From an uncultured Paracoccaceae bacterium (GTDB lineage: Bacteria; Pseudomonadota; Alphaproteobacteria; Rhodobacterales; Rhodobacteraceae): a stretch of DNA of 33,342 nt. The first letter of the stretch is position 1. Each line of letters opens with the position of its first letter. A program made the position numbers and the translations under genes. The stretch is from contig CALDYW010000121.1 of assembly GCA_937944395.1 (NCBI GenBank), positions 1-33,342 of the forward strand, in the 5' to 3' direction. A model generated the notes under the pieces. That model had not been told where the DNA came from, did not search any database, and was given only the letters and a program-made list of their open reading frames with translations. Of this stretch, positions 8,220 to 16,027 are shown piece after piece.

Positions 8220-9215
8220 TCAGGACGGGTCGCGCGGACGGCGGCCGAGGAGCTGGTAGAGCCGGTGCTCGCGCCGCATCATCTCGTGGGCGTCGTTCTC
8301 GGCCATGACCTCGTCCACGGCCCGCAGGTTGGCCTGCTTCTGCGCCTTGAGCGCACGGTAGAACGACCCGTCCTTGATGTTGCTCAGCATCTTTCGCATG
8401 CCCTCGAGCGTCGCGTCGCGGTCGAAATACTGCTTCGACCAGACGAGATGCCCGAACTGCGCGGTCTGCGAGGCGCGCTTCATCCGCTCGAAGGCGCCGA
8501 GGTCGCGTCCGTATTCGGCCCATTTCACCCCCTCGCCCGAGGCGTAGAGGTCAAGCATCACCGCCTCGGGCGAGCATCCCGCCTCGACCAGGGCCTCGTA
8601 CATGGCGCGAAGGGCATAGAGTCCGGGCTGATGCTCCTCGAACAGGTCGATGATCGTCTCCTCCTCGAACGAGGACATCAGCACGCCCATCTTCGTCGAG
8701 CCGATCCCCTTGGCGATGCCGAGGCAGCGGGCGAGCGCGGTCCCGGTGGCGTCCTGGTGGACCGCGATCAGCGAGGGGAAACCGCGCCCCTCGAGGAAGG
8801 TGGCGCGCACCCCCTCGCCCAGCATCCGGGGCGCGACCATCACCACATCCACATCCGCCGGCGGCACGATCTCCTTGAAATGGATGTTGTATCCATGCGC
8901 GAAGGACAGCAGGTCGCCCGCCTTCAGCGAGGGCCGGATGGCCGTTTCGTAAACCTCGGGCTGGCTGTCGTCGGAAGTCAGGATCAGCTTGACCGGCGCC
9001 TGCGCCGCCGCCTCGGCGATCGGCAGCACCGTCCAGCCGTCGGCACGGGCGGTCTCGGCAAAGCCGTCCTCGATGTTGCCGACCACGACGTCCACACCGT
9101 TGTCCCTGAGGTTCAGGGCCTGGCTCCGGCCCTGGTTGCCGTATCCTAGGATCGCGACCCGGCCGCCCGAGATCGTCGCGAGGTCGGCGTCGGCGTCGAA
9201 GTAGAAGGTGCTCAT
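8220..9215 (-). CDS. Ketol-acid reductoisomerase-like protein (divergent IlvC paralogue; function uncertain)
   Basis: MSTFYFDADADLATISGGRVAILGYGNQGRSQALNLRDNGVDVVVG...SFAHGYNIHF...VDVVMVAPRMLGEGVRATF...IAVHQDATG...SFEEETIIDLFEEH. IlvC fold recognisable, several catalytic motifs altered. Start at 9215 chosen over 9239 because the latter overlaps a palindrome/promoter. Confidence 0.85.
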   Translation of the reverse strand: MSTFYFDADADLATISGGRVAILGYGNQGRSQALNLRDNGVDVVVGNIEDGFAETARADGWTVLPIAEAAAQAPVKLILTSDDSQPEVYETAIRPSLKAGDLLSFAHGYNIHFKEIVPPADVDVVMVAPRMLGEGVRATFLEGRGFPSLIAVHQDATGTALARCLGIAKGIGSTKMGVLMSSFEEETIIDLFEEHQPGLYALRAMYEALVEAGCSPEAVMLDLYASGEGVKWAEYGRDLGAFERMKRASQTAQFGHLVWSKQYFDRDATLEGMRKMLSNIKDGSFYRALKAQKQANLRAVDEVMAENDAHEMMRREHRLYQLLGRRPRDPS

Positions 9216-9230
9216 GCGTCGGGAACCCGG

Positions 9231-9259
9231 TTGTTTCATAATCTGAAAGTCCGTATCAT
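9231..9259 (+). promoter_or_regulatory. Candidate sigma70-type promoter TTGTTT-N17-TATCAT with an embedded 15-bp dyad TTTCA-N5-TGAAA
   Basis: -35-like ttgttt 9231-9236, 17-nt spacer, -10-like tatcat 9254-9259, dyad 9234-9248, in the divergent intergenic region between the IlvC-like gene and the sarcosine-oxidase-like gene. Confidence 0.5.
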
Positions 9260-9315
9260 CCTATAGAACGACCCGGCGAAGGGCAAGGGTCTGCCGCGAG
9301 GGACCGGTCGGGGCG

Positions 9316-10470
9316 ATGCGCGAGGGGTTCGAGGCGATCGTGCTGGGGCTCGGGGGGCTCGGAAGCGCCGCGGCCTGGCGGCTGGCGGTCCGCCTCGGCG
9401 GGCGGGTGCTGGGACTTGAGCAGTTCGCCCTCGGGCATCGGCGCGGCGAGTCGGGCGACCGGTCGCGGATCATCCGGCTGACCTACCACACCCCGGGCTA
9501 TGTGCGGCTGGCACGGGCCGCCTACGCCGCCTGGGCCGAGGTCGAGGCGGCGGCCGGGGCGCGGCTTGTCCACCGCACCGGCGGGCTCGACATCTTCCCG
9601 GCCGACAGCCCGCTGCGGCCCGAGCCCTACGTCGCCGCGATGACGGCCTGCGACGTCGCCTTCGAGCGCCTCGACGCCGCCGGGGCGATGCGGCGCTTCC
9701 CGCAGTTCCGCCTGCCGGAGGATGCCTGCGCGCTCTGGCAGCCCGACGGTGGCCTGGTGACGGCCGAGCACGCCACGGCAGCGCACCAGCGCCTGGCCCG
9801 CGCCGCCGGCGCGACGCTGATCGACCGGATGCCGGTGACCGGCCTCGCGCGGCGGGACGACCTCTGGCAGGTCGCCACGGCGGCCGGAACCTTCCGCGCG
9901 CCCCGGCTCGTCGTGGCGGCGGGTCCATGGACGAACCGGGTGCTGGGCTGGCTGGGGCTGTCGCTGAAGCTTGCCGTGGTGCGCGAGCAGGTGGCGCATC
10001 ACCGCGCCGACCCGGCCGAGGCCTTCGCCCCCGGCCGGTTCCCGGTGTGGATCTGGATGATCCCGGCCAACTTCTACGGCTTTCCGGCGATGGCCGGCCC
10101 GGGCGTCAAGGTCGCCAAGGACCGCTTCGCCCCGACCGACCCCGACCGCGCCGAGCCCGACACGGACGCCGCCCATGCCGCAGGCGTGGCCGGTTTCCTC
10201 GCCCGCCACATCCCCGGCGCCGCCGGCCCGGTGCTCGAGGCGCGCACCTGCGTGCAGACGCTGACCCCCGACGACGACTTCGTGCTCGACCACCTGCCGG
10301 AGACGGCGGGGACGGCTGCGGTCGCGGTTGGTGCCGGGCATGCCTACAAGTTCGCCGCCCTGATCGGCGCGATCCTTGCCGACCTTGTGCTCGATGGCGG
10401 AAGCCCTCTCGACCTCGCGCCGTTCCGGTTCGACCGGCCCGGCCTGGATGCCAGATGTTCCACTTGTTGA
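9316..10470 (+). CDS. Monomeric sarcosine oxidase/N-methyl-L-tryptophan oxidase-like FAD enzyme
   Basis: EAIVLGLGGLGSAAAWRLAVRLGGRVLGLEQFALGHRRGESGDRSRIIRLTYHTPGYVRLARAAY...LEARTCVQTLTPDDDFVLDHLPE; the Cys in TCVQTLTPD matches the position of the covalent-FAD Cys of MSOX/MTOX. Confidence 0.88.
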   Translation: MREGFEAIVLGLGGLGSAAAWRLAVRLGGRVLGLEQFALGHRRGESGDRSRIIRLTYHTPGYVRLARAAYAAWAEVEAAAGARLVHRTGGLDIFPADSPLRPEPYVAAMTACDVAFERLDAAGAMRRFPQFRLPEDACALWQPDGGLVTAEHATAAHQRLARAAGATLIDRMPVTGLARRDDLWQVATAAGTFRAPRLVVAAGPWTNRVLGWLGLSLKLAVVREQVAHHRADPAEAFAPGRFPVWIWMIPANFYGFPAMAGPGVKVAKDRFAPTDPDRAEPDTDAAHAAGVAGFLARHIPGAAGPVLEARTCVQTLTPDDDFVLDHLPETAGTAAVAVGAGHAYKFAALIGAILADLVLDGGSPLDLAPFRFDRPGLDARCSTC

Positions 10471-10601
10471 AAGCCTATTCCAAATCCTGTCATTTTGGCG
10501 TAGCCTCCGACCTCGCCAGCCGGGTCGCCGCGCGCCAAGCGGAACGTGCCGGATCGCAACGGCGAGCCCCCCGCGCGGGGGCCGAAACAGGGAGTGACCG
10601 A

Positions 10602-12155
10602 ATGCCCATGAAACTGCTTCCGCCGCTTTCGCGCCGCGGCTTCCTGCAGACCTCCGCCGGGGCGGTGGCCTTCGGTGGTGCCACCCTGTCGCTGCCTGGC
10701 ATCGCCCGGGCACAGAGCAAGGTTCTGCGCATCGCTTCGGGCGAAGCCGACAGTGCCGCGGCCACGATGGACCCCGCGAAGAACCTGGCCGACCCCGATT
10801 CGGCCCGCATCGCGCTGGCCTTCGAGCGCCTCGTCGTGCTCGATCCGAACTTCACCCCCACGCCGCAGCTCTGCGAGAGCTGGGAGACGAACGAGACCGG
10901 CGACGTCTGGACGTTCCGCCTGCTCCGGGGCGTGAAGTTCCACGACGGCAGCGAGATGACCGCCGCCGACGTGGTGTTCAGCTACCGCCGCCTGGTCGAT
11001 CCCGACGTCGGCTCGCCCGCTGCCGCGTCGCTCGCCATGCTGCCGATGGACGGCATCGAGGCGGTGGACGATCACACCGTGCGCTTCCGCCTGACGTCGC
11101 CGGTGGTCGAGTTCCCGCAGCTCATCGCCACCCGCTTCACCTACATCGTGAAGGCCGGCCAGTCCGACGACGACCTGCGCACCCGCGGTATCGGCACCGG
11201 CCCCTACCGGGTCGAGCGCTTCGTGCCCGGCGAGGAGCCGGCGGTGTTCGTCCGCCACGACGGCTATCGCCGGCCTGGCCTGCCCAAGGTGGACCGGGTC
11301 GAGCTGCGCTCGATCCCCGATTCGGCGGCGCGCATCGCCGCGCTCCGCGCCGGGCAGATCGACATCAACTGGGATCTGCCGCGCGTCGGCATCGAGGTGC
11401 TCGAGGACGACCCGAACGTGCGGGTGATCCGCACCCGCTCGCCTTTCGTCATGACCATGTCGATGTGGACCGACACCCCGCCCTTCGACGACGTGCGCGT
11501 GCGCATGGCGATGAAGCTGGTGGTGGACCGCGAGGCGATGCTGCAGCTGGTGCTCGGCGGGCGCGGACAGCTCGGCAACGACAACCCGGTTGCACCCTGG
11601 GTGCGCTATGCGATCGACGCCCCGATCCGCGAGCGCAACATCGACGAGGCGCGCCGGCTGCTGGCCGCGGCCGGCCACGGCAACGGGCTCGATGTCGAGC
11701 TCTACACCTCGGACACCGTGTTCGGCTTCGTCGAGATGGCCACCGTCTATCAGTCGATGGCCGCCGAGGCGGGCATCAACGTGAAGATCAACCGCGCCCC
11801 GGCCGACGACTACTGGTCGAACGTCTGGCTCAAGGTGCCGTTCATGTGCTCGTCCTGGTCAGGCCGGCCGGCCGACGACGCGCTCTCGGTCGCCTACCTG
11901 TCGGAGGCCGACTGGAACGAGACCCGCTGGAAGAACCCCGAGTTCGACGCGGCGATCTTCGAGGCAAGGCGGACGGTGGACGAGGCCGCGCGGACCGCGC
12001 TCTACCACAAGGCCCAGCACCTGCTGCGCGACGAGGGCGGCGCGATCATCTCGATGCATCCCGACGCGATGGCGGCGGTGCGGTCGAACATCTCGGGCTG
12101 GTCGCTGCATCCGCAGCAGTTCAGCAAGGACTTCTCCGAGGTCGAGATCGCATGA
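10602..12155 (+). CDS. ABC transporter substrate-binding protein, DppA/OppA family, with Tat-type signal
   Basis: MPMKLLPPLSRRGFLQTSAGAVAFGGATLSLPGIARAQ (SRRGFLQ Tat motif), followed by ...LAFERLVVLDPNFTPTPQLCESWETNETGDVWTFRLLRGVKFHDGSEMTAADVVFSYRRL, an SBP family 5 signature. Confidence 0.95.
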   Translation: MPMKLLPPLSRRGFLQTSAGAVAFGGATLSLPGIARAQSKVLRIASGEADSAAATMDPAKNLADPDSARIALAFERLVVLDPNFTPTPQLCESWETNETGDVWTFRLLRGVKFHDGSEMTAADVVFSYRRLVDPDVGSPAAASLAMLPMDGIEAVDDHTVRFRLTSPVVEFPQLIATRFTYIVKAGQSDDDLRTRGIGTGPYRVERFVPGEEPAVFVRHDGYRRPGLPKVDRVELRSIPDSAARIAALRAGQIDINWDLPRVGIEVLEDDPNVRVIRTRSPFVMTMSMWTDTPPFDDVRVRMAMKLVVDREAMLQLVLGGRGQLGNDNPVAPWVRYAIDAPIRERNIDEARRLLAAAGHGNGLDVELYTSDTVFGFVEMATVYQSMAAEAGINVKINRAPADDYWSNVWLKVPFMCSSWSGRPADDALSVAYLSEADWNETRWKNPEFDAAIFEARRTVDEAARTALYHKAQHLLRDEGGAIISMHPDAMAAVRSNISGWSLHPQQFSKDFSEVEIA

Positions 12156-13114
12156 GGTCAGCCCCGCTGCTGCGGCTGCTGGCGACGCGCGTCGTCCTGG
12201 CAGCCCTCAGCCTGCTGGTGGTGTCCGTCGTCATCTTCTGGTGCGTCGAGATGCTGCCCGGCGACACGGCCCAGCGCATGCTGGGCCGCGACGCCACCCC
12301 CGAGGCGCTGGCGCGCCTGCGCGCCGAACTCGGCCTCGACCGGCCGGCCGCCGAGCGCTACGGGCTCTGGCTTGCGGCGACGCTGTGGGGCGACCTCGGC
12401 CAGTCGATGGTGGCCGACCGGCCGGTGGCCGACTGGGTGGCGGGGCGCGCCGCGAACACGCTGACGCTCGCGGGCTTTGCGCTGGCGATCTACATCCCCC
12501 TTGCGCTCGCCCTGGGCCTGCTGTCGGCGGCCTTCCGCGGCCGGCCGCTCGACCAGGCGATCTCGGTCGCGGTGCTGCTCGGGATGTGCGTGCCCGAGTT
12601 CGTCACCGGCCTCCTGCTGGTGTCGGTGTTCGCGATCACGCTCGACCTGTTCCCGCCGCTTGCGCTGATCGACCAGGCGCAGGACCTCGGCGACCTTCTT
12701 CACATCCTGTTCCTGCCGGCGCTGACGCTGGCGATCGCGATGACCGCCTATGCCGTGCGGATGATGCGCGACAACCTGATCGAGGTGCTCGAGTCGCCCT
12801 ATGTCCGTCTGGCCACGCTGAAGGGCCTGCCGCGGCGCCAGGTGCTCCTGCGCCATGCGTTGCCGAACGCGCTGGGGCCGGCGGTGAACGTCACCGCGCT
12901 CAACATCGCCTGGCTGATCGGCGGCATCGTGGTGGTGGAGACGGTGTTCAACTTCCCCGGCATCGGGCGCCTGCTGATCGATGCGATTTCGGTCAAGGAC
13001 GTGCCGGTGGTGCAGGCGGTCGCGCTGCTCCTGACCGCGCTCTACATCCTGACCAACCTCCTCGCCGACATCGTGGTGATCGTTCTGAACCCGCGGCTGC
13101 GGGCGGGGGCGTGA
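12152..13114 (+). CDS. ABC transporter permease (DppB-like)
   Basis: MRSAPLLRLLATRVVLAALSLLVVSVVIFWCVEMLPGDTAQRMLGRDATPEALARLRAELGLDRP...VRMMRDNLIEVLESPYVRLATLKGLPRRQVLLRHALPNALGP; 4-nt ATGA overlap with the upstream gene. Confidence 0.95.
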   Translation: MRSAPLLRLLATRVVLAALSLLVVSVVIFWCVEMLPGDTAQRMLGRDATPEALARLRAELGLDRPAAERYGLWLAATLWGDLGQSMVADRPVADWVAGRAANTLTLAGFALAIYIPLALALGLLSAAFRGRPLDQAISVAVLLGMCVPEFVTGLLLVSVFAITLDLFPPLALIDQAQDLGDLLHILFLPALTLAIAMTAYAVRMMRDNLIEVLESPYVRLATLKGLPRRQVLLRHALPNALGPAVNVTALNIAWLIGGIVVVETVFNFPGIGRLLIDAISVKDVPVVQAVALLLTALYILTNLLADIVVIVLNPRLRAGA

Positions 13115-14017
13115 ATGGCGGCCGCGGCCGAGCACGCCCCCCCGACCGCCGCACCGGCCGCCGCACCGGCCCGGCGCCGGCCGATGGCCGAGGCCTGGGC
13201 GCTGATGCCGGCTTCGGGCAGGGTCGGGCTGGCCATGCTCGTCGTCTATGCCGCGGTCGCGCTCACCGGGCCCTGGTGGGCGCCCTTCGACCCCGGAAAG
13301 ATCGCCGCCGGTCCGCCGCTGTCACCGCCTTCCGCGCGTCATCTCGCCGGAACCGACGCGCTGGGACGCGACCTGTTCAGCCGCGTCGTCCACGGCACCG
13401 GCGCGGTGATGTGGATGTCGCTGTCGGCGACCGGTCTGGCGGTGCTGGCAGGATCGCTGGTCGGGCTGGTGACCGGCTACCTGCGCGGCTGGATCGACGA
13501 GATCGTGATGCGCCTTGCCGACATCATGATCTCGATCCCGCCGCTGATCATCGCGGTCCTGGTGATCGGCGCCTTCGGCAACAGCCAGACGGTGGTCATC
13601 CTGATCGTCGCCCTCCTGTTCGCGCCGCGGGTCGCGCGCGTCGTGCGCGCCGCCACGCTCGGCATCGTCACCGAGGACTATGTCACCGCCGCGGTCCTGC
13701 GCGGGGAAAGCGCGCTCGGGATCGCGGTGCGCGAGCTTCTGCCGAACGTCACCGGAACGGTGTTCGTCGAGTTCGCGATCCGCTCGGGCTTTGCCATCAT
13801 GTTCATCGGTGCGCTCGGGTTCCTCGGCTTCGGCGCGCCGCCGCCGACGCCCGAATGGGGGGTGATGATCAACGAGGGCCGCAGGACGATCTCGGCCGCG
13901 CTCTGGCCGGTGCTGGCGCCGGCGCTCGCGATGGCCGGGCTGGTGCTGGCCATCAACCTGTTCACCGAGGGGCTGGCGCGGGTGATCGGCCGCTCGCCGG
14001 GCCCGGCGACCCATTGA
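13115..14017 (+). CDS. ABC transporter permease (DppC-like)
   Basis: LAGTDALGRDLFSRVVHGTGAVMWMSLSATGLAVLAGSLVGLVTGYLRGWIDEIVMRLADIMISIPPLIIAVLVIGAFG...FLGFGAPPPTPEWGVMINEGR. Confidence 0.95.
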   Translation: MAAAAEHAPPTAAPAAAPARRRPMAEAWALMPASGRVGLAMLVVYAAVALTGPWWAPFDPGKIAAGPPLSPPSARHLAGTDALGRDLFSRVVHGTGAVMWMSLSATGLAVLAGSLVGLVTGYLRGWIDEIVMRLADIMISIPPLIIAVLVIGAFGNSQTVVILIVALLFAPRVARVVRAATLGIVTEDYVTAAVLRGESALGIAVRELLPNVTGTVFVEFAIRSGFAIMFIGALGFLGFGAPPPTPEWGVMINEGRRTISAALWPVLAPALAMAGLVLAINLFTEGLARVIGRSPGPATH

Positions 14018-14023
14018 CCGCCC

Positions 14024-15007
14024 GTGACCGCGCCGGCGCTTTCGATCGAGGGGCTTTCGGTGGACTACCGCGCGATCGCGGGGCCCTGGGTGAACGTGGT
14101 CAGCCGCGTCTCGCTGACCATCGGACCGGGCGAGATCCTCGGGCTCGCGGGCGAGTCGGGCTGCGGAAAATCCACCATCGCCTCGGTGGTCCTCGGCGAG
14201 CGCCCGGCCGGGCGACGGGTGCGCGAGGGGCGTGTGCGGGTCGCGGGCACCGACATCCTGCAGCTCGCTCCCCGCGACCTTCAGCCGCTGCGCGGCCGGA
14301 GGCTCGCACTGGTGCCGCAGAACCCCTCGCAGAGCCTCTCGCCCGGCATGCGCATCGGCCGGCAGGTGGCCGAGGTGCTCGAGGCGCACGGGGCCGCGCG
14401 CGGGGCCGAGGCCGAGCGCCGCGCCGCGGGGCTTCTGGCCGAGGTCGGCCTGCCCGACCCCGAGAGGCTGGCCCGGCGGCTGCCGCATCAGCTGTCGGGC
14501 GGACAGCAGCAGCGGGTGGTCCTGGCGATGGCGCTGGCCTGCCGGCCGGCGCTCGTGGTGCTCGACGAACCCACGACCGGCCTCGACGTGACCACTCAGG
14601 CGCGCATCCTCGAGCTTCTGGCCGACCTGCGCGCGCGCCACGCCGTGGCGATGCTCTACATCAGCCACGACCTGGCGGCGCTGGCCCAGGTCTGCGACCG
14701 CATCGCGGTGATGTATGCCGGCGAGATCGCCGAGACCGCCCCCGCGGCCGACCTCTTCGCGCGCCCGCGCCATCCCTACACGCGGGGACTGATCGCCTCG
14801 GTTCCCCGGCTCGACCGCCCCCCCGACCCCGCCGCGGCGCTGCGCGGCGTGCTGCGGCGCGAGGTGCTGCCGACCGGCTGCCGTTTCGCCCCGCGCTGCC
14901 CGGCGGCCGAACCCGTCTGCGCCACAGAGCCGCAGCGGCTGGACGCCGCCGCGCCCGGTCATGCCGTCGCCTGCCGACGCTGGCGCGCGCTGGAGCCCGC
15001 CGCATGA
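14024..15007 (+). CDS. ABC transporter ATP-binding protein (DppD-like)
   Basis: Walker A GLAGESGCGKSTIAS, signature LSGGQQQRVVLAMALACRP, Walker B LVVLDEPTTGLD, C-terminal oligopeptide-type RFAPRCPAAEPVC motif. GTG start. Confidence 0.95.
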   Translation: MTAPALSIEGLSVDYRAIAGPWVNVVSRVSLTIGPGEILGLAGESGCGKSTIASVVLGERPAGRRVREGRVRVAGTDILQLAPRDLQPLRGRRLALVPQNPSQSLSPGMRIGRQVAEVLEAHGAARGAEAERRAAGLLAEVGLPDPERLARRLPHQLSGGQQQRVVLAMALACRPALVVLDEPTTGLDVTTQARILELLADLRARHAVAMLYISHDLAALAQVCDRIAVMYAGEIAETAPAADLFARPRHPYTRGLIASVPRLDRPPDPAAALRGVLRREVLPTGCRFAPRCPAAEPVCATEPQRLDAAAPGHAVACRRWRALEPAA

Positions 15008-16027
15008 CGCCGCCGCTGGCCGAGGTCCGGGGCCTTGCGGTTCGCTACGGCGGCGGGCGGTTCGGGCGCGCGGGGTTCCTGGCCGTCAGCGGGGTGGATC
15101 TCGAGGTCGGCCGGGGCGAGACCCTCGCGCTGGTCGGCGAATCGGGCTCGGGGAAGTCGAGCGTCCTGCGCGCGCTGGCCGGGCTGCTGCCGGTTGCCGC
15201 CGGCCGGCTGGTCTTCGAGGGACAGGACATCACCGCGACCCTCGGGCGCCGCCCCGCGCGGCTCAGGCGCGAGATGCAGGTCGTGTTCCAGAACCCGGAC
15301 GGTTCGCTCAACCCCCGCCACGAGATCGCAACCATCCTCGGCCGCCCGCTGGCCGCCTTCCACGGCCTTCGCGGCGCGCGCGCGCGACCGCGCGGCCGAG
15401 CTTCTGGCAACGGTGCGGCTCGATCCGGGCTACCTCGGCCGCCGGCCGGGCGAGCTGTCGGGCGGCGAACGCCAGCGCGTGGCCATCGCGCGGGCGCTGG
15501 CCGCCGAGCCGCGGCTGATCCTCTGCGACGAGGTGCTGTCGGCGCTCGACGTCTCGGTGCAGGCGGCGATCGTGGCGCTCCTGCGCGAGCTGCAGGCGTC
15601 GCGGGCGCTCGCCTATCTCTTCATCTCGCACGATCTTGCAACCGTGCGCTGGCTTGCGCACCGGGTGGGGGTGCTCTACCGCGGCGAGATCTGCGAGACC
15701 GGCCCGGCGGCGGCGCTGTTCGCGCCGCCGTTCCACCCCTACACCGAGATGCTGCTGGCGGCGGTTCCGCGGATCGGAGGTCGGGCCGGCACCCTGCCGG
15801 CCGGCACGGCCGCAGCCGCGCCCGCCGCGGGCGGCGTGGTGGCACGGGGCTGCCCTTTCGCCGCACGCTGCCCCCGCCGCATCGGCCCGGTCTGCGACCA
15901 CGAGGCGCCCCCCCTCAGGTCCGCCGGCCCCGGCCATGCCATCCGCTGTCACATCCCGCCGCCCGAGCTGGCCCGCGCGCAGGCGGCGCCGGCGGCCGGC
16001 CAGTCCGAAGGAGCTGCCGTTCCATGA
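15004..16027 (+). pseudogene. ABC transporter ATP-binding protein (DppF-like), split by an apparent frameshift in a GC-dinucleotide run near 15374-15386
   Basis: 5' part (frame of 15004): MTPPLAEVRGLAVRYGGG...ALVGESGSGKSSVLRALAGLL...MQVVFQNPDGSLNPRHEIATILGRPLAAFHGLRGARA. 3' part (frame of ORF 15035..16027): RDRAAELLATVRLDPGYLGRRPGELSGGERQRVAIARALAAEPRLILCDEVLSALD...RGCPFAARCPRRIG. Walker A and signature/Walker B lie in different frames. Confidence 0.85.

Noticed and set aside
6173-8308. 711-aa plus-strand ORF opposite HyuA
   Set aside because: Antisense shadow; low-complexity Arg/His/Gly composition with no domain signatures.
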